A stretch of DNA of 64,000 bases from Rhodoferax sp. (lineage in GTDB: Bacteria > Pseudomonadota > Gammaproteobacteria > Burkholderiales > Burkholderiaceae_C), in contig SSFF01000015.1 in the NCBI GenBank assembly GCA_008015235.1, positions 152,727 to 216,726 on the forward strand, given 5' to 3'. Below are positions 44,812 to 52,034 of the stretch, in pieces (position 1 is the first letter of the stretch; each line of letters opens with the position of its first letter). The notes below the pieces were generated by a model. It saw only the letters and a list, made by a program, of their open reading frames with translations. It was not told where the DNA came from and made no database searches. The position numbers and the translations under genes are program-made.

Positions 44812-45649
44812 CAGCGTGCTTTTCCAGTCGCTCAGACGGATCGAGCTGATTGACCCGTGGCGTGGGGCTGATGGCATCACCGGCACGGCAGGTGCCAGCC
44901 TGCTGGCGGGGGCCATCGTCTTGCACTTCGAGCAGGTTTCGGCTGTCTGCACTTCGCCGCTGCGCTACTCCCGGTGCCAGCGAGGCACGGCGGTGGAATG
45001 GCTTGGGCAAGGACGCTGGTCGGACTTGGGCTATCGCTTCACCTTGCTGGCTGCCGATGAGGCCGCCTCCTGGGTGCTACCGGGCCGGTTGCACCGACAG
45101 ACCATCACGGCAGGAAGCTGGCTGACGCCCCCATGCGATGACACATCGGAGCCGCTGTTGCTATCGACCGGGCATGCGCAATATGGCATCCACACGGCGC
45201 TGAGGCTTCGCCTTCTGCGAGGCGGCTGGCATGAATTGACATACCGGCCCGACCTTGATGGCTGTATCGAGTTCGCACCGGAAGGTCTGCACTTCGACAC
45301 CAAGGAGCCAATCTCTGTCTCAGGTCCAGACGTGGAATTCGGCTGGTTGCATCCGGCCAGCCCGTACCCGTTTGCGCTGGACGACAGGTGTTGGCGCAGT
45401 GCTGACCCACGCGATTGGCCGATGCCTTTGCAGCGGGCGTGGCGAAGTCAACCGGCCGGCGAACTGTACCGGGAAACGATGCGGCGCGCTTTGCTGGCCC
45501 GCTTCTCGCAGCACGACCGGCTGCGTGAAAGGCTCTTTGCGCTACGCCGCGAGGTAGCAGTGGCAGGCGTGCCGAGCGGACTCATTGAAGAGGCCTCGGC
45601 CGTCTTGCAGGCACTACACGGAAAGAGGGCTGGGGGTGTCGCTCAATAA
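44801..45649 (+). CDS. Hypothetical protein overlapping the C39-like gene
   Basis: A 282-residue protein with no domain I can name. It has a Leu/Ala-rich first third (GTAGASLLAGAIVLHFEQVS) and an aromatic- and arginine-rich C-terminus. It starts inside the preceding gene (11-bp overlap), so the two are translationally coupled and are probably functional partners. Its last 36 bp overlap the end of the convergent XRE regulator gene. Confidence 0.65.
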   Translation: MLPDSVLFQSLRRIELIDPWRGADGITGTAGASLLAGAIVLHFEQVSAVCTSPLRYSRCQRGTAVEWLGQGRWSDLGYRFTLLAADEAASWVLPGRLHRQTITAGSWLTPPCDDTSEPLLLSTGHAQYGIHTALRLRLLRGGWHELTYRPDLDGCIEFAPEGLHFDTKEPISVSGPDVEFGWLHPASPYPFALDDRCWRSADPRDWPMPLQRAWRSQPAGELYRETMRRALLARFSQHDRLRERLFALRREVAVAGVPSGLIEEASAVLQALHGKRAGGVAQ

Positions 45650-45940
45650 GGCCTGAATCTGCTCTCGCACGGATGGCTCGGCCTTGCTGTAGCGGTAGAT
45701 CAGATCAGCAATCTCGTCCTCGTCGGCGTAAAAGAAGGCGGCTGGCACCCCCAACACCTTAGCCAGGTTCCTTGCCGTTAGCAGATCAGGCTTGTGTACG
45801 CCCAGCTCGTAGCGGTTGATCCGCGTGCTGGCAACGGACGGGTCTATGCCCGCTTTGATGCCGAGGCTCTTCTGTGACACCTCAGCGGCCACACGCGCCT
45901 GCTTGAGCCTCTCGCCCCATTGTTCGTCTTCTTTTGCCAT
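45614..45940 (-). CDS. XRE-family transcriptional regulator
   Basis: A 108-residue repressor-type protein with an N-terminal Cro/CI-like HTH (about residues 8-65): ERLKQARVAAEVSQKSLGIK and INRYELGVHKPDLLTARNLA. A C-terminal helical segment follows (dimerisation, inferred). It is divergent from the lipoprotein gene, and three CGTAGT half-sites lie in between, suggesting autoregulation and control of the lipoprotein-hydrolase pair. Convergent overlap of 36 bp with the gene at 44801. Confidence 0.85.
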   Translation of the reverse strand: MAKEDEQWGERLKQARVAAEVSQKSLGIKAGIDPSVASTRINRYELGVHKPDLLTARNLAKVLGVPAAFFYADEDEIADLIYRYSKAEPSVREQIQALLSDTPSPLSV

Positions 45941-45965
45941 CTCGCGCCCAAATGGCTACGAGATT

Positions 45966-46008
45966 CGTAGTTGTCGTGTATTCTGGATACTACGAGTTAC
46001 GTAGTATC
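45966..46008. promoter_or_regulatory. XRE operator: 23-bp palindrome plus a third CGTAGT half-site
   Basis: GATACTACG-AGTTA-CGTAGTATC (45986-46008) is a perfect 9-bp inverted repeat. A further CGTAGT sits at 45966. The sites are between the XRE gene and the divergent lipoprotein gene, 26 bp from the XRE start codon. This is a typical layout for autorepression by a small Cro/CI-like protein; binding is inferred. Confidence 0.65.
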
Positions 46009-46074
46009 GAACCACTTTGCGCCGTGAATTTCCACGTCGCTGCCCCCATTCACAACAAGGAAGGAAATCAAAGA

Positions 46075-47046
46075 ATGCAGTTCAGTCCCTCATGCCAAAC
46101 GGATAGCGCCGAACAGTCCGAAACGGCCCGTTTGAAGATTGGAGGCGCCGCCCGTGCCTTGGCTGTCGTTGCCTGCGTCGCTTGTTTGGTCGCCTGCTCG
46201 TCGCAGCCGGAAACGGCAGACATCCAGAAGGACTTGGCCGAAGCCTACGCGTGCCCGGTCATTGAGCTCTCTGATGTCAAGAAAGCGGACGGGGCCAAGG
46301 CCGACGGCAAGCTGTACGACGTGTCCTTCACGCATACCGTCAGCGTCAAAGGTGGCGCGGAAGCCGCAGCCAAGCTCTTCTCGGAGTGGGCCTATCTCGA
46401 AGCCCTGGTGCAGCCGACGCAGATTGCATTGGACAAGGCACTGTTTGAAGCCGACTCGCGCGCTGCACAAGGTCAGCTACCGGGAGGACGCAATGCTGAT
46501 CCCGAGGTTCGCCGTTTGACGCAGGCGAAGGAGCAATTGGCATCCCGGCTGGCAAGCCTGATGCCTTGTGAAACCATTGAAGCCGTGACCCGGTTGCAGG
46601 TCATGCGAAGCGCCGCCGAAGAGGCTGCCAAATCCGGTCAAAGCCAGGTTGCGGTGCCGGTAGCCATCAAGGTGCGCGGCACGGGCCGCATGGGTAAGGC
46701 GGAAAGCGGCTGGCACTTTGCGGACATGCCGGCCTTCAGCACGGTGGAGATCGTGACTGCGAGCGCCACTTACCCCCGGTTCAAGGCGGAGGCCACCGCA
46801 AGCACCAGTGCGTCCAGCGAGGCCCGCAGGTTGGTTGGCAAGGTGCGAGCAGGCAATACCGATAGCTGTCTTGAAGTGCCGGTTTCGGGGGATACCAAGT
46901 GCTACACCTTGCCGAGCGAGCCGGAATTGGCAACCCGCATTTTCGGCACATGCAAAGACGGCGATACGTGCGCGATCACGGGCCAATTCGACGACAAAAA
47001 CGAAAAGCTGATCCAGTTCAGCAAGGCCGAAAAGGTTGCGCCATGA
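46075..47046 (+). CDS. Putative lipoprotein
   Basis: A 323-residue protein with a long N-region and hydrophobic core (RALAVVACVACLVAC), with lipobox LVAC-SS at about residue 42, indicating a lipoprotein. The mature part is helical with conserved-looking AYACPVIELSDVKKADGAKA, and two Cys-containing loops near the C-terminus (DSCLEVPVSGDTKCY and GTCKDGDTCAITGQ) that could form disulfides. ATG at 46075 follows AAGGAAGGAAATC. No family recognised. Overlaps the next gene in an ATGA. Confidence 0.7.
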   Translation: MQFSPSCQTDSAEQSETARLKIGGAARALAVVACVACLVACSSQPETADIQKDLAEAYACPVIELSDVKKADGAKADGKLYDVSFTHTVSVKGGAEAAAKLFSEWAYLEALVQPTQIALDKALFEADSRAAQGQLPGGRNADPEVRRLTQAKEQLASRLASLMPCETIEAVTRLQVMRSAAEEAAKSGQSQVAVPVAIKVRGTGRMGKAESGWHFADMPAFSTVEIVTASATYPRFKAEATASTSASSEARRLVGKVRAGNTDSCLEVPVSGDTKCYTLPSEPELATRIFGTCKDGDTCAITGQFDDKNEKLIQFSKAEKVAP

Positions 47047-47855
47047 AGCCCGCCCTGACGGGCTGGGCTCGAATGCGCAGCGCAGTCATAACGAGGCTGC
47101 TGCTCTCGGCCGCGTTGTCCTCAGCTTCGTTCTTGTGCCACGCCGAAGGCGCCTTGCTCAAGGTTCCCACCCGCGAAGGCGTGACCACGACACTGTTCTG
47201 GGAGCCAGTACCGAACGCTAAAGCCACTGTGTTCCTGTTCCCCGGTGGTGGTGGTGGCTTCGGCAAAGTCGAGGACGGCAAGGCAATGGGTCAGAACTTT
47301 CTCGTTCGCTCTGAGCCGTATTTCTTGGCCAACGGGTTCAACGTGGCTATCTTCGGGCGACCCAGCGACTCCCAGGACTTGGACTACGCCGACCGCATCA
47401 GCGACACACACATGGCTGACGTGCGCAAGGTGCTGGAGTTCGTCAAGAACAAAGCCGAAGTGCCGGTCTGGATTGTTGGCACCAGCCGGGGCACGATTTC
47501 AGCGACGGCAGCGGCCATCAACCTACCGGGAGCGATTGCGGGCGTGGTACTGACCTCCAGCGTGGTCAGCTACAAGAAGCCGGGGGCGGTGCCCAAGCAG
47601 GACTTGGATCGAATCAAAGTACCGGTGCTGGTGCTGCACCACGCCAAGGACGCCTGTCCCCACTGCCAGCCTTTCGAGGTGTCAGCCATCCTGCGCGGGT
47701 TAAAGAACGCTCCCGTCAAAAAGGAAATTATGGTCAGCGGTGGCGAGAACCCCACGGGCAATGTCTGCGAGGCACTGCACTGGCATGGCTACATCGGGAT
47801 GGAGCGCGAGGCGGTCAATCTGATTGCAGAATGGATCAAAAGGCCGGTGAACTGA
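47043..47855 (+). CDS. Alpha/beta hydrolase, exported
   Basis: A 270-residue protein with an N-terminal signal sequence (ITRLLLSAALSSASFLCHA). The nucleophile elbow is VGTSRGTISATAAAIN (Gly-x-Ser-x-Gly), and GGGGGFGKVEDGKAMGQNF near residue 75 is the oxyanion-type loop. Possible acid and histidine: VLVLHHAKDACPHCQPF and ALHWHGYIGMEREAV. It is coupled by ATGA to the lipoprotein gene. Substrate unknown; an esterase or peptidase of the periplasm is likely. Confidence 0.75.
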   Translation: MKPALTGWARMRSAVITRLLLSAALSSASFLCHAEGALLKVPTREGVTTTLFWEPVPNAKATVFLFPGGGGGFGKVEDGKAMGQNFLVRSEPYFLANGFNVAIFGRPSDSQDLDYADRISDTHMADVRKVLEFVKNKAEVPVWIVGTSRGTISATAAAINLPGAIAGVVLTSSVVSYKKPGAVPKQDLDRIKVPVLVLHHAKDACPHCQPFEVSAILRGLKNAPVKKEIMVSGGENPTGNVCEALHWHGYIGMEREAVNLIAEWIKRPVN

Positions 47856-47908
47856 TAGCCACCCAGGCAATTTTGTGGCTCAACACAACACCACAGAAGG
47901 AGCCTTTC

Positions 47909-48220
47909 ATGAATACAGCGACCACTCACGAGTTGCGGTCCGCTCTACGCTTGCTTGCAAACGACATCGCCGTCTCGGTTCCTTGGGATGCATTGCATCA
48001 ATGGGCTGGCAGCAACCCTCTCGCAGTCGAACACTACGCACAACTGCAAGGTCTCTGGAACGAGGTTTGGTGCGAGGCGAACCGTGCTACCCCAGTGCCA
48101 ACCGTGTACCTCTACCACGGGCCGGCGAAGTTGACGCTGGTGCGGGATAGCACGCTTGATGACCCGCCCGCAGTGGCGCTGCAGGACTTGGCGTGCACCT
48201 CGGTGCCTCCAATGATCTGA
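47909..48220 (+). CDS. Small hypothetical protein
   Basis: A 103-residue soluble protein starting MNTATTHELRSALRLLANDI, ending CTSVPPMI. No domain recognised. ATG at 47909 follows AAGGAGCCTTTC. Between the hydrolase gene and a strong terminator, so probably the last gene of the preceding transcription unit. Confidence 0.55.
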   Translation: MNTATTHELRSALRLLANDIAVSVPWDALHQWAGSNPLAVEHYAQLQGLWNEVWCEANRATPVPTVYLYHGPAKLTLVRDSTLDDPPAVALQDLACTSVPPMI

Positions 48221-48248
48221 GCCCTTGAGCTTGCGCCTCCCACATGGA

Positions 48249-48283
48249 GCCGATGCCCCACGTCTGGGGCATCGGCTTTTGTC
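48249..48283 (+). terminator. Rho-independent terminator before the toxin-antitoxin operon
   Basis: GCCGATGCCCCA pairs with TGGGGCATCGGC (12 bp, 4-base loop), followed by TTTTGTCTT. It separates the lipoprotein-hydrolase unit from the toxin-antitoxin and defence genes. Confidence 0.92.
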
Positions 48284-48312
48284 TTCCAAGCTCATTTCAG
48301 AGCGCGTATGAT

Positions 48313-48333
48313 GTGCAGTACTTTGTACAACAC
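48313..48333. promoter_or_regulatory. Probable toxin-antitoxin operator
   Basis: GTGCAGTAC-TTT-GTACAACAC is an imperfect palindrome centred 26 bp before the antitoxin ATG. Its position, just upstream of AAGGAG, fits autoregulation by a Phd-type antitoxin and toxin complex. Confidence 0.5.
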
Positions 48334-48348
48334 CTGAAGGAGCCAACC

Positions 48349-48651
48349 ATGGCCATTTCTGCCGGTGACGTGATTCCGCTGTCGCAAGCCAGGGCGAACC
48401 TGTCTGAACTGGCCGACCAGGTGAAGGCCGGGGCCGAGAAGATCATCACCAAGAACGGTGAGAGCTACGTGGCCATCATCGACGCCCAGCGGCTGGACTA
48501 CTACCACCAACTTGAGCGCGAACGCATTCACCTGCTGCTGATAGACGATGCGAGCAAAGGCCTCGCTGATGTTGCTGCGGGCAAGGTCAAAGACGCGCAC
48601 AGCACTTTGACCGCCATCAAGCGCCGCCGCCTTGCCAAGGCTGTTGGATAA
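48349..48651 (+). CDS. Type II antitoxin, Phd/YefM family
   Basis: A 100-residue protein. The Phd/YefM DNA-binding fold is visible: DVIPLSQARANLSELADQVK and IITKNGESYVAIIDAQRLDY. The C-terminal half would wrap the toxin. ATG follows AAGGAGCCAACC. It is directly upstream of a RelE/ParE toxin gene, 15 bp apart, and downstream of a palindromic operator. Confidence 0.9.
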   Translation: MAISAGDVIPLSQARANLSELADQVKAGAEKIITKNGESYVAIIDAQRLDYYHQLERERIHLLLIDDASKGLADVAAGKVKDAHSTLTAIKRRRLAKAVG

Positions 48652-48666
48652 GAACGGCCTCGCATC

Positions 48667-49059
48667 GTGACAGCCAAGCACACCGTCAAGCTCACGGGCA
48701 ACTTCGAGCGGAATCTTGAGGAGATTGAGGCATTCTTGGTTGAGGCCGAAGCTCCGCACGCCTTTGATGCTTTGCTGGACGAACTGATAGATACCGTCAT
48801 ACCAAATCTGGAGAGCTTCCCTGGAATGGGGCGCTTGTTTCTGGAACGGCCTGCACGCTCGATTGAGGTTGCAAACGGCATTGCTCGCCTGACCAAACAA
48901 CTTGGCTCTCTCGCCAAGGATGGCGAGTTGCGCGAGTACGTGATGACGCACTACCTGCTTCTGTATGCGCGGATCAAGGGCACGGTTTACCTGCTTTCGA
49001 TCCGGCACCAACGGCAGCTTTCCTTTGATTTTCAGGCGCTGTGGCCGACAGGGAACTGA
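48667..49059 (+). CDS. RelE/ParE-family toxin
   Basis: A 130-residue toxin: VKLTGNFERNLEEIEAFLVE at the N-terminus, then FPGMGRLFLERPAR and C-terminal YVMTHYLLLYARIKGTVYLL and IRHQRQLSFDF. These are the strands of the RelE/ParE fold; the long insert between them makes it larger than typical. Whether it cleaves mRNA or poisons gyrase cannot be decided. GTG start at 48667. Five bases separate its stop from the ATG of the helicase gene, so it may be transcribed with the defence operon. Confidence 0.85.
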   Translation: MTAKHTVKLTGNFERNLEEIEAFLVEAEAPHAFDALLDELIDTVIPNLESFPGMGRLFLERPARSIEVANGIARLTKQLGSLAKDGELREYVMTHYLLLYARIKGTVYLLSIRHQRQLSFDFQALWPTGN

Positions 49060-49064
49060 TTTCC

Positions 49065-52034
49065 ATGATCCAAAGCCACTCCTTCACCCCGCATCAGCTA
49101 GCGTATTTCGCCCATCAATTGACGCGGCGGGCTGCATCGGACTCCATGGATCGCATGGCGGGTGCGCTCTTGGACGCGCAAGTCGATCTAAACCCCCACC
49201 AGATTGATGCGGCTCTATTCGCCACCAGTAACCCACTCTCCAAAGGAGCCATTCTTGCGGATGAGGTGGGTCTCGGAAAAACGATTGAGGCAGGGCTGCT
49301 GATCGCTCAGCGATGGGCTGAACGCAAGCGCAGAATTTTGGTTATTGCACCCGCTAACCTGCGCAAGCAATGGCACCAAGAGCTGGCAGACAAGTTTGGA
49401 ATTGCCGCAGCGGTACTTGAAGCTAAGTCGTATAAGCAAGCACTCAAAGAAGGGGGTAGCAATCCTTTCGATGCGCCACAAGTCCTCATCACTTCCTACC
49501 AGTTCGCCAGCGGTAAGGCCAAGGAAGTTCAGTCGGTGCCTTGGGACTTGGTTGTCATTGACGAAGCGCACCGGCTACGCAATGTCTACAAACCTGACAA
49601 CAAGACAGCTCGCACGCTAAAAGATGCCTTGGTGTCCGCTCCGAAGGTTTTGTTGACTGCTACGCCGTTGCAAAACTCCCTGCTCGAACTGTATGGGCTG
49701 GTGAGCTTTGTGGATGAAAAGGTTTTTGGCGACTTGGATAGTTTCAAGAGTCAATTCGGGTCGATCAAGGATGCTGCCAGCTTCGACGCGCTGAAACGCC
49801 GGATTGAACCCGTCTGTAAGCGCACGCTCCGGCGACAAGTTGAGGCCTATGTCAAATACACCAAGCGCATTCCATTGCTGCAAGAGTTCGTCCCAGGTGC
49901 CGACGAAACAAACTTGTACAACCTTGTCTCCGAGTACCTCCAACGAGACTCCCTATTCGCGTTGCCCAACAGCCAAAGGCAACTGATAACGCTTGTGCTG
50001 CGCAAGCTGCTCGCATCAAGCACATTTGCCATTGCAGGGGCGCTGGACACTCTTGCAAAGCGCCTGCGCCAAACGTTGGACGAGAAGTCAGCAAGTCTCG
50101 ATCTTGCGGACGAGTTGGACAACGACTTTGAAGGCTTCGATGAGCTGGCAGAAGAAATCGAACGCATCGAAGAGCAAGAAAGCCAAGCAGGGAAAAAGGC
50201 CAAGACCGAGCAAGAGATACTTGCCATCAAGGCAGAAATCATTGAACTGGAGTCATTCAGGGACTTGGCTGTTTCGATTGCAGAAAATGCCAAAGGTCTG
50301 GCCTTGTTGCAGGCCCTCAAGGTGGCATTTGAAAAGCTTCGGAATTTGGGTGCAGAGCAAAAAGCAATCATCTTCACAGAGTCTCGCCGGACACAAGATT
50401 ACCTGCTGACCTTGCTCGGCAAGACTCCTTATGCGCCCGGGGTTGTGCTCTTCAATGGCACCAACAACGATGTCCGATCCAAGGAGGTGTACGACGCTTG
50501 GATCAAGAAGCATGCAGGCACTGACCGAATCAGCGGGTCACGCTCTGCCGACACCCGTGCTGCACTGGTGGAGTACTTCAAGGAGCAGGGCAGCATCATG
50601 ATTGCCACGGAGGCCGGCGCGGAGGGCATCAACCTTCAGTTCTGCTCTATGGTTATCAACTACGACCTGCCATGGAACCCGCAACGGGTGGAGCAGCGCA
50701 TCGGACGTTGCCATCGTTACGGCCAGAAGCACGACGTGGTGGTGGTGAACTTCCTCAACAAGGAGAACGAGGCCGACCGGCGCGTGTATGAGCTTCTGGC
50801 GTTGAAGTTCAAGCTGTTCGACGGCGTGTTTGGGGCCAGCGATGAAGTGCTGGGGGCGGTCGAGTCGGGAGTCGATTTTGAGCGACGTATTGCTGAGATT
50901 TACCAGACATGTCGTCACCCCGAGCAGATTCAATCGGCTTTCCAGCAATTGCAAGACGATCTTGCTGGCGAGATCAGCGATGCCATGCTGAACGCCCGCA
51001 AGGCGCTGCTCGAAAACTTTGACGTAGACGTACAGGAGCGGCTGCGCCTCCGCGATCAAGCCGCCCGCGCGTCGCTGGGCAAGCTCGAACGCATGCTGAT
51101 GCGTTTCACGCAGGCCGCATTGGGGGCAAACGCACGTTTCGACGAAGATGGAACAGGCTTCCAGCTAGACAGCACACCGGATTTTGTCGGCGGTGTCCCG
51201 AGGCAAGAAATTCAACTCGGACGGTACGAGTTGCCGCGTCGGACCGAAGAGGCTCACATCTATCGGTTGCAGCACCCGCTTGCGCAATCGCTGATTAACT
51301 ACGCCAAAAGCCAAAAGCTTGTGCCTGCCAAACTCCGCATGCACTACAACAGCTATGGCGCGCATATCGCTGTGGTCAAACAGCTTATGGGACGCTCCGG
51401 TACCGTAGTTGTGAGCCTGCTCAGCGTGGAGTCGCTAGGCGCGAAAGAAGACCACCTGCTATTAGCCGCGCAGGACGACACAGGTGCGATACATGATGCG
51501 GAGACGGTTGATAAACTGCTCTCGGTTCCCGCAATTGCCATTACTTTCCCTCCGGAAAGTCTGCAGCCGAATGCCGATGCTGTTGCCGACTTGGGGAAGC
51601 CGGGCCTCGACTTCAATGCTGCCTACGTGCCGCTATCACCTGCACTGGAGCAGGAAATCAACCGGCAGAAGAGCATCGTGCTCTCGGGGCTTGAAACCCG
51701 CAATCTGGCGGCGTTCACGCAAGAAACGGATAAGCTCGACGCATGGGCTGATGATCTGAAAGTCAGCCTTGAGCGGGAAATCAAGGAACTCGACCGCCGC
51801 ATCAAAGAAGCTCGCACACTGAGCAAAGGTGCCGCGACCTTGGCCGAGAAGCTGGCGGCGCAGAAAACACAGCGTGACCTTGAAGCTCTGCGCGACCGCA
51901 AGCGGCGCGAGCTCTTTGACCGGCAGGATGAAATTCAAGCCAAGCGTGATGGCCTGATCGACGAACTGGAAAAACAACTAAAGCAGAGCATTACTGCTAC
52001 CCGGCTTTTCGCCGTGGAATGGGAGGTTTATTGA
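49065..52034 (+). CDS. SNF2-type superfamily 2 helicase of a defence operon
   Basis: A 989-residue protein. Motif I: ADEVGLGKTIEAGLLIAQRW near residue 69. Motif II: VVIDEAHRLRNVYKP near 164. Motif III: LLTATPLQNSLLELYGLVSF. Helicase C domain: IIFTESRRTQDYLLTLLG, then GAEGINLQFCSMVINYDLPW and QRVEQRIGRCHRYGQKHDV (motifs V and VI). A long insertion between the RecA lobes is rich in Glu/Lys coiled coil. The C-terminus (about 800-985) is a coiled coil. ATG at 49065 is preferred over a GTG at 49041 that overlaps the toxin. Stop overlaps the AIPR start (TGATG). Confidence 0.88.
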   Translation: MIQSHSFTPHQLAYFAHQLTRRAASDSMDRMAGALLDAQVDLNPHQIDAALFATSNPLSKGAILADEVGLGKTIEAGLLIAQRWAERKRRILVIAPANLRKQWHQELADKFGIAAAVLEAKSYKQALKEGGSNPFDAPQVLITSYQFASGKAKEVQSVPWDLVVIDEAHRLRNVYKPDNKTARTLKDALVSAPKVLLTATPLQNSLLELYGLVSFVDEKVFGDLDSFKSQFGSIKDAASFDALKRRIEPVCKRTLRRQVEAYVKYTKRIPLLQEFVPGADETNLYNLVSEYLQRDSLFALPNSQRQLITLVLRKLLASSTFAIAGALDTLAKRLRQTLDEKSASLDLADELDNDFEGFDELAEEIERIEEQESQAGKKAKTEQEILAIKAEIIELESFRDLAVSIAENAKGLALLQALKVAFEKLRNLGAEQKAIIFTESRRTQDYLLTLLGKTPYAPGVVLFNGTNNDVRSKEVYDAWIKKHAGTDRISGSRSADTRAALVEYFKEQGSIMIATEAGAEGINLQFCSMVINYDLPWNPQRVEQRIGRCHRYGQKHDVVVVNFLNKENEADRRVYELLALKFKLFDGVFGASDEVLGAVESGVDFERRIAEIYQTCRHPEQIQSAFQQLQDDLAGEISDAMLNARKALLENFDVDVQERLRLRDQAARASLGKLERMLMRFTQAALGANARFDEDGTGFQLDSTPDFVGGVPRQEIQLGRYELPRRTEEAHIYRLQHPLAQSLINYAKSQKLVPAKLRMHYNSYGAHIAVVKQLMGRSGTVVVSLLSVESLGAKEDHLLLAAQDDTGAIHDAETVDKLLSVPAIAITFPPESLQPNADAVADLGKPGLDFNAAYVPLSPALEQEINRQKSIVLSGLETRNLAAFTQETDKLDAWADDLKVSLEREIKELDRRIKEARTLSKGAATLAEKLAAQKTQRDLEALRDRKRRELFDRQDEIQAKRDGLIDELEKQLKQSITATRLFAVEWEVY

